Positions 45,908 to 53,696 of a stretch of DNA of 64,000 bases are shown in pieces. Under the pieces are notes generated by a model that saw only the letters and a list, made by a program, of their open reading frames with translations, was not told the origin of the DNA and made no database searches. Positions within the stretch are counted from its first letter, which is position 1. Every line of letters starts with the position of its first letter. The stretch lies in contig CAMWSS010000005.1 of the NCBI GenBank assembly GCA_947177035.1, forward strand, positions 1 to 64,000, written 5' to 3'. A program made the position numbers and the translations under genes. The DNA is from an uncultured Porphyromonadaceae bacterium. Its GTDB lineage: Bacteria > Bacteroidota > Bacteroidia > Bacteroidales > Muribaculaceae.

Positions 45908-47805
45908 CAGTCTTTTTCGAGGTAGGTGTAGCCGTAGAGTCCGGAGCGGTAGTTGCTGAGGAATTCGCGGCCTTCTTCGGGGGAGATTTTGCCGGCTTTC
46001 ATTGATGCGGTGACCCATGTTTCGACGTTGCGGACCAGTTTTTTGGGGTTGAACTGGACGTAGTCGAGGACTTCGGCGACTGTTTCGCCGTCGATTATCT
46101 GGTCGATTTCGTATCGGTCTTTGTAGACGTCGATGTGGACGGCGTTGGTGTCGCCGAAGAGGTTGTGCATGTCGCCGAGTATTTCCTGGTATGCTCCGAC
46201 GAGGAATACTCCTATGTAGTATGGTTCGTTGGGTTTGAGGGTGTGGACGGGCAGTGATGCGCTCATGCCTGATGAGGTGATGAAGTGGGTGATCTTGCCG
46301 TCGCTGTCGCAGGTCATGTCCTGTATGGTTGCCTGTCGGGTCGGTTTTTCGTCGAGCCGGCTGATCGGCATGATGGGGAATACCTGGTCGATTGCCCAGG
46401 AGTCGGGGAGTGACTGGAAGAGGGAGAAGTTGCAGAAGTATTTGTCGGGGATCATTTTTGCGACTTTTCGCAGTTCTTCCGGTGGGTGCTTCATTGATGA
46501 GGCCATTTCGCTGACTTCGCGTGCGATGCTCCAGAAGAGTTTTTCGATTTTTGCTCTGGTGCGCAGGTCGGCGAGTCCGAGGCTGAAGAGGTCGAGTGCT
46601 TCTTCGCGGATCTGGAGTGCGTCGTGCCAGCTTTCAAAGAGGTTCTGCTGGTCGAGTTTGTCCCAGATTGAGTATAGTTCGCGTGCCAGTTCGTGGTCTT
46701 CGGGTGGGATCTGTTCGTTGTCGTTCCATTGTGGCAGTGATGCCGATTCGAGGACTTCGAAGATGAGCACGGAGTGGTGGGCGGAGAGAGAGCGTCCGCT
46801 TTCGGTGATGATGTTAGGCTGGGGAAGGTCGTTTTTGACGCAGGCGTCGACCAGAGCGCTGATTGCGTCGTTAGCGTATTCCTGGATGGAATAGTTCATT
46901 GAGCTTTCGCTGGATGAGGAGCGGGTGCCGTCGTAGTCGACGCCGAGTCCGCCGCCGATGTCGACGAAGTCGATGTTGAAGCCCATTTTTGTGAGCTGGA
47001 TGTAGAACTGGACTGCTTCGCGGAGGGCGTTTTTGATGCGGCGTATTTTGGTGATCTGGCTTCCGATGTGGAAGTGGATGAGTTTGAGCGATCCGGTCAT
47101 TCGGTTGCGTTCGAGGAAGTCGACCGCTTCGAGCAGTTCGCTGGAGTTGAGTCCGAATTTGCTTTGGTCGCCGCCGCTTTCTTCCCATTTTCCGGATCCG
47201 GAGCTTGAGAGTTTTATGCGAATGCCGATGTTTGGGGTGATCTGGAGCCTTTTTGCGATGCGGGCTATGATTCTGAGTTCGTTGAGTTTTTCAACGACGA
47301 GGAATATGCGTCGTCCCATTTTTTGGGCGAGCAGGGCGAGTTCGACGTAGTTTTCGTCTTTGTATCCGTTGCAGATAATGAGGGCGTTTTCGTCGATGTT
47401 TGTGGCGAGGACGGCGTGGAGTTCGGGTTTTGATCCGGCTTCGAGTCCGATGTTGAATTTTTTGCCGTGGCTGACGATTTCTTCGACTACTTCGCGGATC
47501 TGGTTTACTTTGATGGGGTAGATTATGTAGTTCTGGGCTTTGTAGTCATAGTCGGCGGCAGCTTGTTTGAAGCAGCGCGAGATTTTTTCGACACGGTTGT
47601 CGAGTATGTCGGGGAAGCGGAGCAGGACAGGGGCGCCGATGTCGCGCACCTGGAGTTCGTCCATTACGTCTTTGAGGTCGACCGATGCATATCCCTCGCG
47701 GGGAGTCACGGCCACGTGTCCGCGTTCGTTGATTGAAAAGTATTTCAGCCCCCAGCCGGCAATGTTGTATAGCTCGGTGCTGTCTTCAATACGCCATTTT
47801 CTCAT
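45907..47805 (-). CDS. speA: biosynthetic arginine decarboxylase
   Basis: Makes agmatine for polyamine synthesis, with pyridoxal phosphate and Mg2+. The 632-residue length and the barrel with IYPIKVNQ (PLP Lys in the PIKVNQ block), HFHIGSQ, GGGLGVDYDGT and SGRSL blocks fit SpeA. It overlaps truA downstream by one base. A TAACTTTA -7-like box lies upstream on the minus strand, without a clear -33. Confidence 0.95.
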   Translation of the reverse strand: MRKWRIEDSTELYNIAGWGLKYFSINERGHVAVTPREGYASVDLKDVMDELQVRDIGAPVLLRFPDILDNRVEKISRCFKQAAADYDYKAQNYIIYPIKVNQIREVVEEIVSHGKKFNIGLEAGSKPELHAVLATNIDENALIICNGYKDENYVELALLAQKMGRRIFLVVEKLNELRIIARIAKRLQITPNIGIRIKLSSSGSGKWEESGGDQSKFGLNSSELLEAVDFLERNRMTGSLKLIHFHIGSQITKIRRIKNALREAVQFYIQLTKMGFNIDFVDIGGGLGVDYDGTRSSSSESSMNYSIQEYANDAISALVDACVKNDLPQPNIITESGRSLSAHHSVLIFEVLESASLPQWNDNEQIPPEDHELARELYSIWDKLDQQNLFESWHDALQIREEALDLFSLGLADLRTRAKIEKLFWSIAREVSEMASSMKHPPEELRKVAKMIPDKYFCNFSLFQSLPDSWAIDQVFPIMPISRLDEKPTRQATIQDMTCDSDGKITHFITSSGMSASLPVHTLKPNEPYYIGVFLVGAYQEILGDMHNLFGDTNAVHIDVYKDRYEIDQIIDGETVAEVLDYVQFNPKKLVRNVETWVTASMKAGKISPEEGREFLSNYRSGLYGYTYLEKD

Positions 47806-47880
47806 TTCTTGTAGGTCAGAGAGTGAAAGAAAGTATAGTATAAAGTTAAAAAAAAGAAGAGTGTTGGTTGTTGAGGTCGT

Positions 47881-48588
47881 TTATCTGTTGTGGGGCGGCA
47901 GAGATGAGGCAATCGCTTCCCGGCTGAGTTCGATGATCTGGGGGTTGTCGGGGTCGATGGGTTTGTGGATTGTGAGTGTAATCCGTCCCCAGCGCGGCAC
48001 TTTTGCGGTGCGCGGCATTATGTCGAAGGCTCCGTCGATTGTGACCGGGACAACCGGAAGGTTGAATTCACGGGCCAGGTTGTAGGCTCCACGTTTGAAT
48101 CGGCCCATTCGGCCGGTGAGGGTGCGTGCGCCTTCGGGGAATATGACGAGGCTCATTTTTTTTGCAAGTTGATTTTCGGCGGCAGCCATTGTCGCGGCTA
48201 TTCCGTGTGCGGTTGTGTCGACAAAGATGTGGCCGGCGCGTTTGCAGGCCCATCCGACGAGGGGGATTTTCTCGAGGCTGCGTTTCATCATCCATCTGAA
48301 GTTGTGGCCGAGGTATCCGTAGATCGCGAAGATGTCGTATGCACCCTGGTGGTTGGCCACGAATACGTAGTCTTTGGTCTGGTTGATGTTTTCTTGTCCG
48401 CGCACTTCTACTTTGACCAGTGTGAGCGCACACATGATTCTGGCCCAGATGCGAGGGGGGTGGTAGCCCCACCATTTGCCGCCGAATATGGTGCATCCGG
48501 CGGCGGTTGTCAGTGCGGTCAATGCTGTGGCTGCCAGAGCCAATGGCAGCATAACGCATAGTTGGTAAATACGATAGATCACAATCAT
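47881..48588 (-). CDS. 1-acyl-sn-glycerol-3-phosphate acyltransferase
   Basis: A 235-residue PlsC-like enzyme with an N-terminal membrane helix, the HX4D motif in ANHQGAYDIFA, VDTTAHG, and FPEGARTLTG. It transfers a second acyl chain in phosphatidic acid synthesis. The start MIVIYRIYQ was chosen; a longer frame runs through the tRNA-Gln region. On the minus strand a TAATTTTG box (48601-48594) lies six bases before the ATG, so the message would be nearly leaderless. Confidence 0.9.
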   Translation of the reverse strand: MIVIYRIYQLCVMLPLALAATALTALTTAAGCTIFGGKWWGYHPPRIWARIMCALTLVKVEVRGQENINQTKDYVFVANHQGAYDIFAIYGYLGHNFRWMMKRSLEKIPLVGWACKRAGHIFVDTTAHGIAATMAAAENQLAKKMSLVIFPEGARTLTGRMGRFKRGAYNLAREFNLPVVPVTIDGAFDIMPRTAKVPRWGRITLTIHKPIDPDNPQIIELSREAIASSLPPHNR

Positions 48589-48609
48589 AGGCGCAAAATT
48601 AGCGAAAAA

Positions 48610-48641
48610 TTTGCAAATTAAAAAAAAACGGCGTAACTTTG
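48610..48641 (+). promoter_or_regulatory. promoter of tRNA-Gln
   Basis: TTTG (48610-48613), 20 bp, TAACTTTG (48634-48641), with AAAAA just before the -33. It lies close to the divergent acyltransferase -7 box at 48594-48601. Confidence 0.85.
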
Positions 48642-48682
48642 CTGCCGCTTTAGGCGACACGGATGCGCCTGGGCGATATGAT

Positions 48683-48753
48683 TGTCTTATGGTGTAATGG
48701 TAGCACTGCAGTTTTTGGTTCTGCCTGTCTTGGTTCGAATCCAGGTAAGACAA
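48683..48753 (+). tRNA. tRNA-Gln (anticodon TTG)
   Basis: Acceptor stem TGTCTTA (48683-48689) pairs fully with TAAGACA (48746-48752). The anticodon loop TTTTGGT gives TTG at 48715-48717; the top pair of the anticodon stem is a U-U. The discriminator is A (48753). CCA is not encoded. Confidence 0.93.
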
Positions 48754-48764
48754 CGCAAGTTGAC

Positions 48765-48798
48765 AGAGTCGAGATCATTGATCTCGACTCTTCTTTTT
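48765..48798 (+). terminator. terminator of tRNA-Gln
   Basis: AGAGTCGAGATC (48765-48776) pairs with GATCTCGACTCT (48780-48791), a 12-bp perfect stem with a 3-nt loop, followed by TCTTTTT. Confidence 0.9.
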
Positions 48799-48892
48799 AT
48801 GTCTATGGCTGTGTCCGATTGTGTGGAGGCCGGGTGCATGTGGTGTCAGGCCGTGGGGCTGTGCGTTTGATGAAAAAGTGATAAAAAATGTT

Positions 48893-48956
48893 AAAACGCC
48901 GCTCTCTTTATAAGAGATTTATTTTTCAATTTCTCTTTATAAGAGAGTGGCGTTTT
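48893..48956 (-). terminator. long hairpin facing the OFF-oriented promoter
   Basis: The 25-nt arms 48893-48917 and 48932-48956 pair except for three central positions (the TAT core) and one G-U, with AAAA on the left and TTTT on the right. The minus-strand tail is TTTTAACATTTTTTATC. A transcript from the promoter at 48972-48965 would enter it within a few bases. The last 7 bp of its right arm lie inside the invertible segment. Confidence 0.75.
48926..48949 (+). repeat. left 24-bp inverted repeat of the invertible segment
   Basis: It is the exact reverse complement of 49144-49167. The core CTCTTTATAAGAG is nearly self-palindromic. A related third copy (same orientation) lies at 48902-48917. 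Confidence 0.9.
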
Positions 48957-48964
48957 CAATACTG

Positions 48965-48972
48965 CAAATATA
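48965..48972 (-). promoter_or_regulatory. promoter within the invertible segment, now in OFF orientation
   Basis: On the minus strand TATATTTG (48972-48965) matches the -7 consensus. A TTTT (48996-48993) is at the 20-bp -33 position instead of TTTG. It points away from upxY. After inversion it would sit at 49121-49128 on the plus strand, about 225 bp before the upxY ATG. Confidence 0.7.
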
Positions 48973-49143
48973 CTCAAATTATTGGAAACAGTAAAATTAA
49001 ATACTGTATATTATTTTATACGACATTACCACAAACAACCCCAAAACAGACAAATTTTAAACATCGGCGGCATACTGACTAATCATGCGATGTTTTTATA
49101 AATTGATTATCAGAGCATCTAATACTCCGGTCAACCACACTGA

Positions 49144-49167
49144 CACTCTCTTATAAAGAGAAATTGA
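49144..49167 (-). repeat. right 24-bp inverted repeat of the invertible segment
   Basis: It is the exact reverse complement of 48926-48949. The match ends sharply at both edges, as expected of a recombination site rather than a chance hairpin. Confidence 0.9.
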
Positions 49168-49351
49168 GGATAGGGATATTGTAATCCTGATCACAAAATT
49201 TGGAAAAAGCACGTTGCCTGCCTCAGGCCGTTGGCTGTTTCTTTTGGCTTCGGTCTGCGTAACAGCCTGTGTATTAGTTGCATGGGTAGTTAAGCAGGAG
49301 TTGGAGGATTGTCCAAGACAGATTGGCGCTTAATCGAAATACGATTGAAAT
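49168..49351 (+). promoter_or_regulatory. untranslated leader of the capsule operon
   Basis: No gene or promoter consensus is visible. Two stems can form: GCCTG/CAGGC (49216-49228) and GGCTGTT (49233-49239) with AACAGCC (49261-49267). In B. fragilis, UpxY acts on the leader of its own locus to prevent early termination, so this is a likely site for that control (inference). Confidence 0.5.
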
Positions 49352-49894
49352 ATGTCTGAAAACACAACAGGTAAACACTGGTTTGTGATGCGTGATCTTC
49401 GTCGCAGATCGGCCAAGGTTCTGGCTATACATGAGCTTGCTGATGCCGGTTTTGAGGTGTTTACGCCGATGGCAGAAATGCTGTTGAATGTCAATGGCAG
49501 GAAGATTCGCCGTTTGTTGCCGGTGATTCAGGACCTTCTGTTTGTGCATTCGGTCAAGGAGGATCTTGACCGTTTTGTGGAGGTGAAGCCTAATTTGCAG
49601 TATCGTTACAGCCACGGACGGAGTGTCAATGAGCCGACCATTGTCCGTCATGATGAGATGGAGCGGTTTATCAAAGCAGTCAGCAGTTCCGATGCTCCGA
49701 GGTATTATATGCCAGGCGAGATCACTCCGTCGATGTATGGCCGTCGGGTCAGGATAGTTGGCGGTCCGCTCGATAATTATGAGGGCTGTCTTCTGTCTGT
49801 TCGCGGCATGAGGACTCGTCGTCTGATTGTCGAGATTTCGGGTCTGGTGTCGGCGTCGGTCGAGGTCAACCCCGATTTCATAGAGTTTGTCTGA
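49352..49894 (+). CDS. upxY: UpxY-family transcription antiterminator
   Basis: A 180-residue NusG-like protein. The N-terminal NGN domain starts KHWFVMRDLRRRSAKVLAIHELADAGFEVFTPMAE (about 8-42), and the C-terminal KOW-like domain holds GEITPSMYGRRVRIVGGPLDNYEGCL (about 122-147). In B. fragilis each UpxY lets polymerase read through its own capsule operon. Here it is the first gene after the invertible segment. No upxZ gene follows; the flippase starts 9 bases later. Confidence 0.9.
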   Translation: MSENTTGKHWFVMRDLRRRSAKVLAIHELADAGFEVFTPMAEMLLNVNGRKIRRLLPVIQDLLFVHSVKEDLDRFVEVKPNLQYRYSHGRSVNEPTIVRHDEMERFIKAVSSSDAPRYYMPGEITPSMYGRRVRIVGGPLDNYEGCLLSVRGMRTRRLIVEISGLVSASVEVNPDFIEFV

Positions 49895-49903
49895 TCTGCA
49901 ATT

Positions 49904-51460
49904 ATGGATGCTTTTCAAAAGAGTGCCACTGCAAGAATAGCCCGCAATACGTTGTTCTTATATGGACGGATGTTGCTGGGTATGTTTGTTTCATTATATA
50001 CATCAAGATTGGTGCTTAATGCGTTGGGCGTTGAGGATTTTGGCATTTATGGAGTAGTTGGCGGTCTTGTATCAATGATGTCACTCTTTTCGTCGTCGCT
50101 TTCAGCATCAATTTCGCGGTTTATGACCTATGAGTTGGGGCGTGGTGATTTTTCGAAGTTGAAAATGGTGTTTGCAACCTCAGTGTTGATACAGATAGCG
50201 ATATGCTGTGTTGTGCTATTGATCGGTGAGTCAGTGGGGTTGTGGTTTATGAACGTGAAGATGGTTATTCCATCAGAGCGTATTGTTGCGGCCAATTGGA
50301 TATATCAGGCTTCGATAGTCACTTTTATTGTTGGTTTAATCGGATGTCCGTTCAATGCAGTCATTGTGGCTCATGAAAAGATGGATGTATATGCTTATCT
50401 GGGGATTGCAGATGTGTTTGTCCGGTTGGCCATAGCCATATTTATTGCGTATAGTCCGTTGGTATTTGACCGTTTGATAGTTTATTCTGTGCTTTTGATG
50501 TTTGTCAGTGTAGGCATACAGTGTTGTTATTGGTTTTATTGTTTTGTTCATTTTCAAGAAACACGTACTTCACTTCGTTTTGACCGACAGTGTTGGAAGG
50601 AGATGGCTGGTTTTGCAGGATGGAACACTATTGGGTGTGCGGCAGGAGTGCTTAAAGATCAAGGAGTGAATGTATTGCTCAATCTATTTTTTGGTCCGGT
50701 TGTGAATACAGCTCGAGCAATCTCTACTCAGGTGTCTGGTGCAATCGGTGTTTTTTCGGGAAATTTCATGACAGCATTGAATCCTCAAATAATCAAAGGA
50801 TATGCTTCGGGCGATATTGGTTATGCGTTTTATCTGGTTAGTCAAGGTGCACGATTCGGGTTTTATATAATGATGGTTCTTGTCATCCCGATTTATATTG
50901 TAACGCCTTTTATTCTTGATTTGTGGCTTGGCAAATATCCAGATAATACGATTGTTTTTTTGAGGTTAACTTTGATCAGTTGTTTAATTGATGTATTGTC
51001 CAGTACACTGATAACATTGCAGGTGGCAACAGGTCGAATTCGTAATTATCAGATTGTTGTAGGAGGTCTGTTATTGCTTAATTTTCCGCTATCGTATATT
51101 GTGTTGAAGTCAGGTTTTTCGCCGTTCTCAGTATATGTGGTTGCTGTTATGGTTGGTGTCTGTTGTCTTGTGGCGCGTTTGATGTTTTTACGCAGTATGG
51201 TTGGGTTTTCTGTGGTGACATATTTTCGCAAAGTACTGGTAAATGTATTTGTTACTGTCATTGTTGCTTCGATGCCAGTTGCATTGGCAAGTATTGTTTG
51301 GACACCAGATACCTTTTTTAAACTGAGTCTGATTGCAGTTGTCAGTTGTGTTTCATCGGTTTTGTCGATCTTGTTTGTCGGTTGCAATAAAAGTGAAAGA
51401 CGTTTTATTTTTGATAAAATCAGAACTGTTAGAGCGAAGTTTTCACGCATTTCGGCATGA
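49904..51460 (+). CDS. polysaccharide flippase, Wzx-like
   Basis: A 518-residue membrane protein with about 14 helices and the family start NTLFLYGRMLLGMFVSLYTSRLVLNALG-like. It moves lipid-linked repeat units across the inner membrane. It is AT-rich compared with upxY and with the genes after 57535. Its last four bases overlap the next gene. Confidence 0.88.
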   Translation: MDAFQKSATARIARNTLFLYGRMLLGMFVSLYTSRLVLNALGVEDFGIYGVVGGLVSMMSLFSSSLSASISRFMTYELGRGDFSKLKMVFATSVLIQIAICCVVLLIGESVGLWFMNVKMVIPSERIVAANWIYQASIVTFIVGLIGCPFNAVIVAHEKMDVYAYLGIADVFVRLAIAIFIAYSPLVFDRLIVYSVLLMFVSVGIQCCYWFYCFVHFQETRTSLRFDRQCWKEMAGFAGWNTIGCAAGVLKDQGVNVLLNLFFGPVVNTARAISTQVSGAIGVFSGNFMTALNPQIIKGYASGDIGYAFYLVSQGARFGFYIMMVLVIPIYIVTPFILDLWLGKYPDNTIVFLRLTLISCLIDVLSSTLITLQVATGRIRNYQIVVGGLLLLNFPLSYIVLKSGFSPFSVYVVAVMVGVCCLVARLMFLRSMVGFSVVTYFRKVLVNVFVTVIVASMPVALASIVWTPDTFFKLSLIAVVSCVSSVLSILFVGCNKSERRFIFDKIRTVRAKFSRISA

Positions 51461-52566
51461 ATGAAATTGTGAAAAAGGATAGATGTTGCGGATGTTCGGC
51501 CTGTTACTCGGTGTGTGTGGTCGGCTGCATAAATATGGTGCCGGATTCAGAGGGGTTTATGCATCCTGAAATTTCAGAGGATTTATGTATTGACTGTGGG
51601 CTGTGTCGGAAGGTTTGTCCAGTGTTAAATGTGATGGAGAGTGGCAATGTTGTGGGTACAGTGTATGCGGCTGTGTCGTCGTCAGGCGAATCTGTGAGAG
51701 CACATAGCTCTTCTGGTGGTGTTTTCACGGAATTGTCGCGTGTGGTGCTGGCTCATGGCGGAGTGGTTTTTGGTGTGCGTTTTGACTGTACGATGAAGGC
51801 GGTGCATGATTTTACAGAAGATGAAGCTGGGCTGGATGCGTTCAGAGGTTCAAAATATGTCCAGAGCAGCGTCGGAGAGTCGTTCGGTCAAGTAAGGTCT
51901 TTTTTAGAAGGAGGCCGAAGGGTGTTGTTTAGTGGTACACCATGTCAGATTTCGGGCCTGAAGAGATATTTGAGACGAGAATACGACAATTTGTTGACTG
52001 TGGAAGTTGTGTGTCATGGAGTCCCATCTCCTGTAGTGCTTGGACATTACATAGATAGCATTTATGGATCAGTCGATGATGTATGTTTCCGGGACAAAGC
52101 GACTGGTTGGAAAAATTATAGTGTCAGGTTCGGCAATTATAGACAATGTTATAAAGATAACTATTTTATGCGTGTTTTTTTGGATGACTTGTCATTGCGT
52201 CCGTCTTGTTATTCTTGTCCGTCTAAATCTGGAATTTCGGGGGCTGATATTACACTTGGTGATTTCTGGGGAATAGAACGATTAAATTCAGTAATTGATG
52301 ATGACCGTGGGATATCGTTGGTGGTTGTCAGAACTTCGCGTGGAGCAGACGTGTTGCATGAGTCGCAGATCTCATTATTGGCTGAATATCCAGCATCAGT
52401 GTTAAAATATAATCCTTCTTTCAGCCAATCGGCAAAGCGTCCTGTACATAGGGATATTTTTATGAAGGAATGTGTAGCAAAAGGCTTCATGAAAGCTTAT
52501 GATATGATTTATCCTCCGTCGCTCATTACTCAGATAAGGCGGCGTTTGAAATTATTGTTAAAGTGA
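51457..52566 (+). CDS. 4Fe-4S protein with F420-hydrogenase beta-subunit-like domain
   Basis: A 369-residue protein. Two ferredoxin motifs at the N-terminus, CCGCSACYSVC and CIDCGLCRKVCP, are followed by a domain of the coenzyme F420 hydrogenase/dehydrogenase beta type with GTPCQISGLK and CYSCPSKSGISGADITLGDFWG. Such proteins recur in polysaccharide loci of gut anaerobes, beside pyruvyl transferases. The reaction is not known; it may reduce a sugar or cofactor. It overlaps the genes on both sides by 4 bases. Confidence 0.8.
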   Translation: MNEIVKKDRCCGCSACYSVCVVGCINMVPDSEGFMHPEISEDLCIDCGLCRKVCPVLNVMESGNVVGTVYAAVSSSGESVRAHSSSGGVFTELSRVVLAHGGVVFGVRFDCTMKAVHDFTEDEAGLDAFRGSKYVQSSVGESFGQVRSFLEGGRRVLFSGTPCQISGLKRYLRREYDNLLTVEVVCHGVPSPVVLGHYIDSIYGSVDDVCFRDKATGWKNYSVRFGNYRQCYKDNYFMRVFLDDLSLRPSCYSCPSKSGISGADITLGDFWGIERLNSVIDDDRGISLVVVRTSRGADVLHESQISLLAEYPASVLKYNPSFSQSAKRPVHRDIFMKECVAKGFMKAYDMIYPPSLITQIRRRLKLLLK

Positions 52567-53696
52567 AAGTCGGAATACTCACACTGCCGCCTCATTTCAA
52601 TTATGGTGGAGTTATCCAGAACTGGGCTATGCATCAGTTATTACTGGAAATGGGGCATACTCCTGAAACAATATTTTTGGTCAGAAGCATTGCTAAAGCG
52701 TCGCTGCTGGTCAAGTTACGTCGTTGTGCTTCTTTTTTGAAACGTATTGTGACACGGATTCTGCTTCGTGATGACCGAATCATGATACGTAATCCTTTCA
52801 GAAGTGATTATAATCCGGAATATATGGACGAGCGTTTTGTCGCAAGCTTGTCGCAAAGTCCGAAAATTGATTCGATGTCGAAGCTGCAAGGATTGATTGC
52901 TGCAAGTGAATATCAGGCTTTTGTTGTTGGCAGCGATCAGGTGTGGCGGCAGGAATATTCTCCACGTATCGAGACTTTTTTTCTTGATTTTCTTGCAGAT
53001 GATGATTTGGCTAAAAAAATTGCCTATTCAGTGTCATTTGGAAAGAAATGCAATTATATCGCATCGGATAAAATGCCGTTGTGTCGTGAATTGATAAAGC
53101 GTTTTGATGCAGTTTCTGTTCGTGAGGACGAAGGATTGGATATATTGAAAAATGATTTTGGATACGATAAGGCAATCAAGACTCTTGACCCGACACTTTT
53201 GATATCGCCATCGGTTTATGACGGGCTGATAAAGCAGTCGGACAGAGCTGTTGCTGAACGATATATTGCAGCTTATATACTTGATGTAGAGTCCTGGAAA
53301 ACGGAAATCTGTGGAGAGTCCGCAGAAAGATTAGGTTGTGGAATAAAATGGGAGTCTGTTATTTTTCAAGGCAGAAAACCTCTGACGATCAGTCAATGGC
53401 TTGCAATGATTGCAGATTCTGAATTTGTGGTGACAGATTCATTCCATGGGTGTATTTTCTCTATAATTTTCAGAAAGCCATTTATCACAATCGTCAATAA
53501 TGAGCGAGGCCGAAGCAGATTTGTGTCATTGTTGGGAACGCTTGGTCTTGAAGGTCGAATGGTTTGCTCCAGTGAGGAGTATACAAAAAGAAAATCAGAA
53601 CTGTTTAGCCCTATAGATTATTCCAAAGTTGAGATTATTCTTACGCATCAGATAGAGATCAGTCGAAAATTTTTAAGCAATGCACTCAATGACTGA
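52563..53696 (+). CDS. polysaccharide pyruvyl transferase family protein
   Basis: A 377-residue protein with the PS_pyruv_trans pattern: GILTLPPHFNYGGVIQNWAM at the start, VVGSDQVWR, AYSVSFGK, VSVREDEG, and the DSFHGCIFSIIF block near residue 300. It adds pyruvate as a ketal to a sugar. Translation begins with GTG at 52563, overlapping the previous stop. It forms a pair with the preceding Fe-S protein. Confidence 0.85.
   Translation: MKVGILTLPPHFNYGGVIQNWAMHQLLLEMGHTPETIFLVRSIAKASLLVKLRRCASFLKRIVTRILLRDDRIMIRNPFRSDYNPEYMDERFVASLSQSPKIDSMSKLQGLIAASEYQAFVVGSDQVWRQEYSPRIETFFLDFLADDDLAKKIAYSVSFGKKCNYIASDKMPLCRELIKRFDAVSVREDEGLDILKNDFGYDKAIKTLDPTLLISPSVYDGLIKQSDRAVAERYIAAYILDVESWKTEICGESAERLGCGIKWESVIFQGRKPLTISQWLAMIADSEFVVTDSFHGCIFSIIFRKPFITIVNNERGRSRFVSLLGTLGLEGRMVCSSEEYTKRKSELFSPIDYSKVEIILTHQIEISRKFLSNALND

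Larger units (their letters stand above)
48926..49167. other. putative invertible promoter segment controlling the capsule operon
   Basis: A 242-bp segment bounded by perfect 24-bp inverted repeats, with a 194-bp interior. It has no coding content. The interior carries a TATATTTG box on the minus strand and no TAnnTTTG on the plus strand. It lies 185 bp before upxY. Segments of this kind flip the promoters of Bacteroides fragilis capsule loci through a serine recombinase (Mpi). No recombinase gene is in the window. Confidence 0.8.

Noticed and set aside
48888..49082. 64-codon open frame overlapping the invertible segment
   Set aside because: It runs through the hairpin and the left repeat, has no promoter on this strand, and encodes low-complexity sequence.
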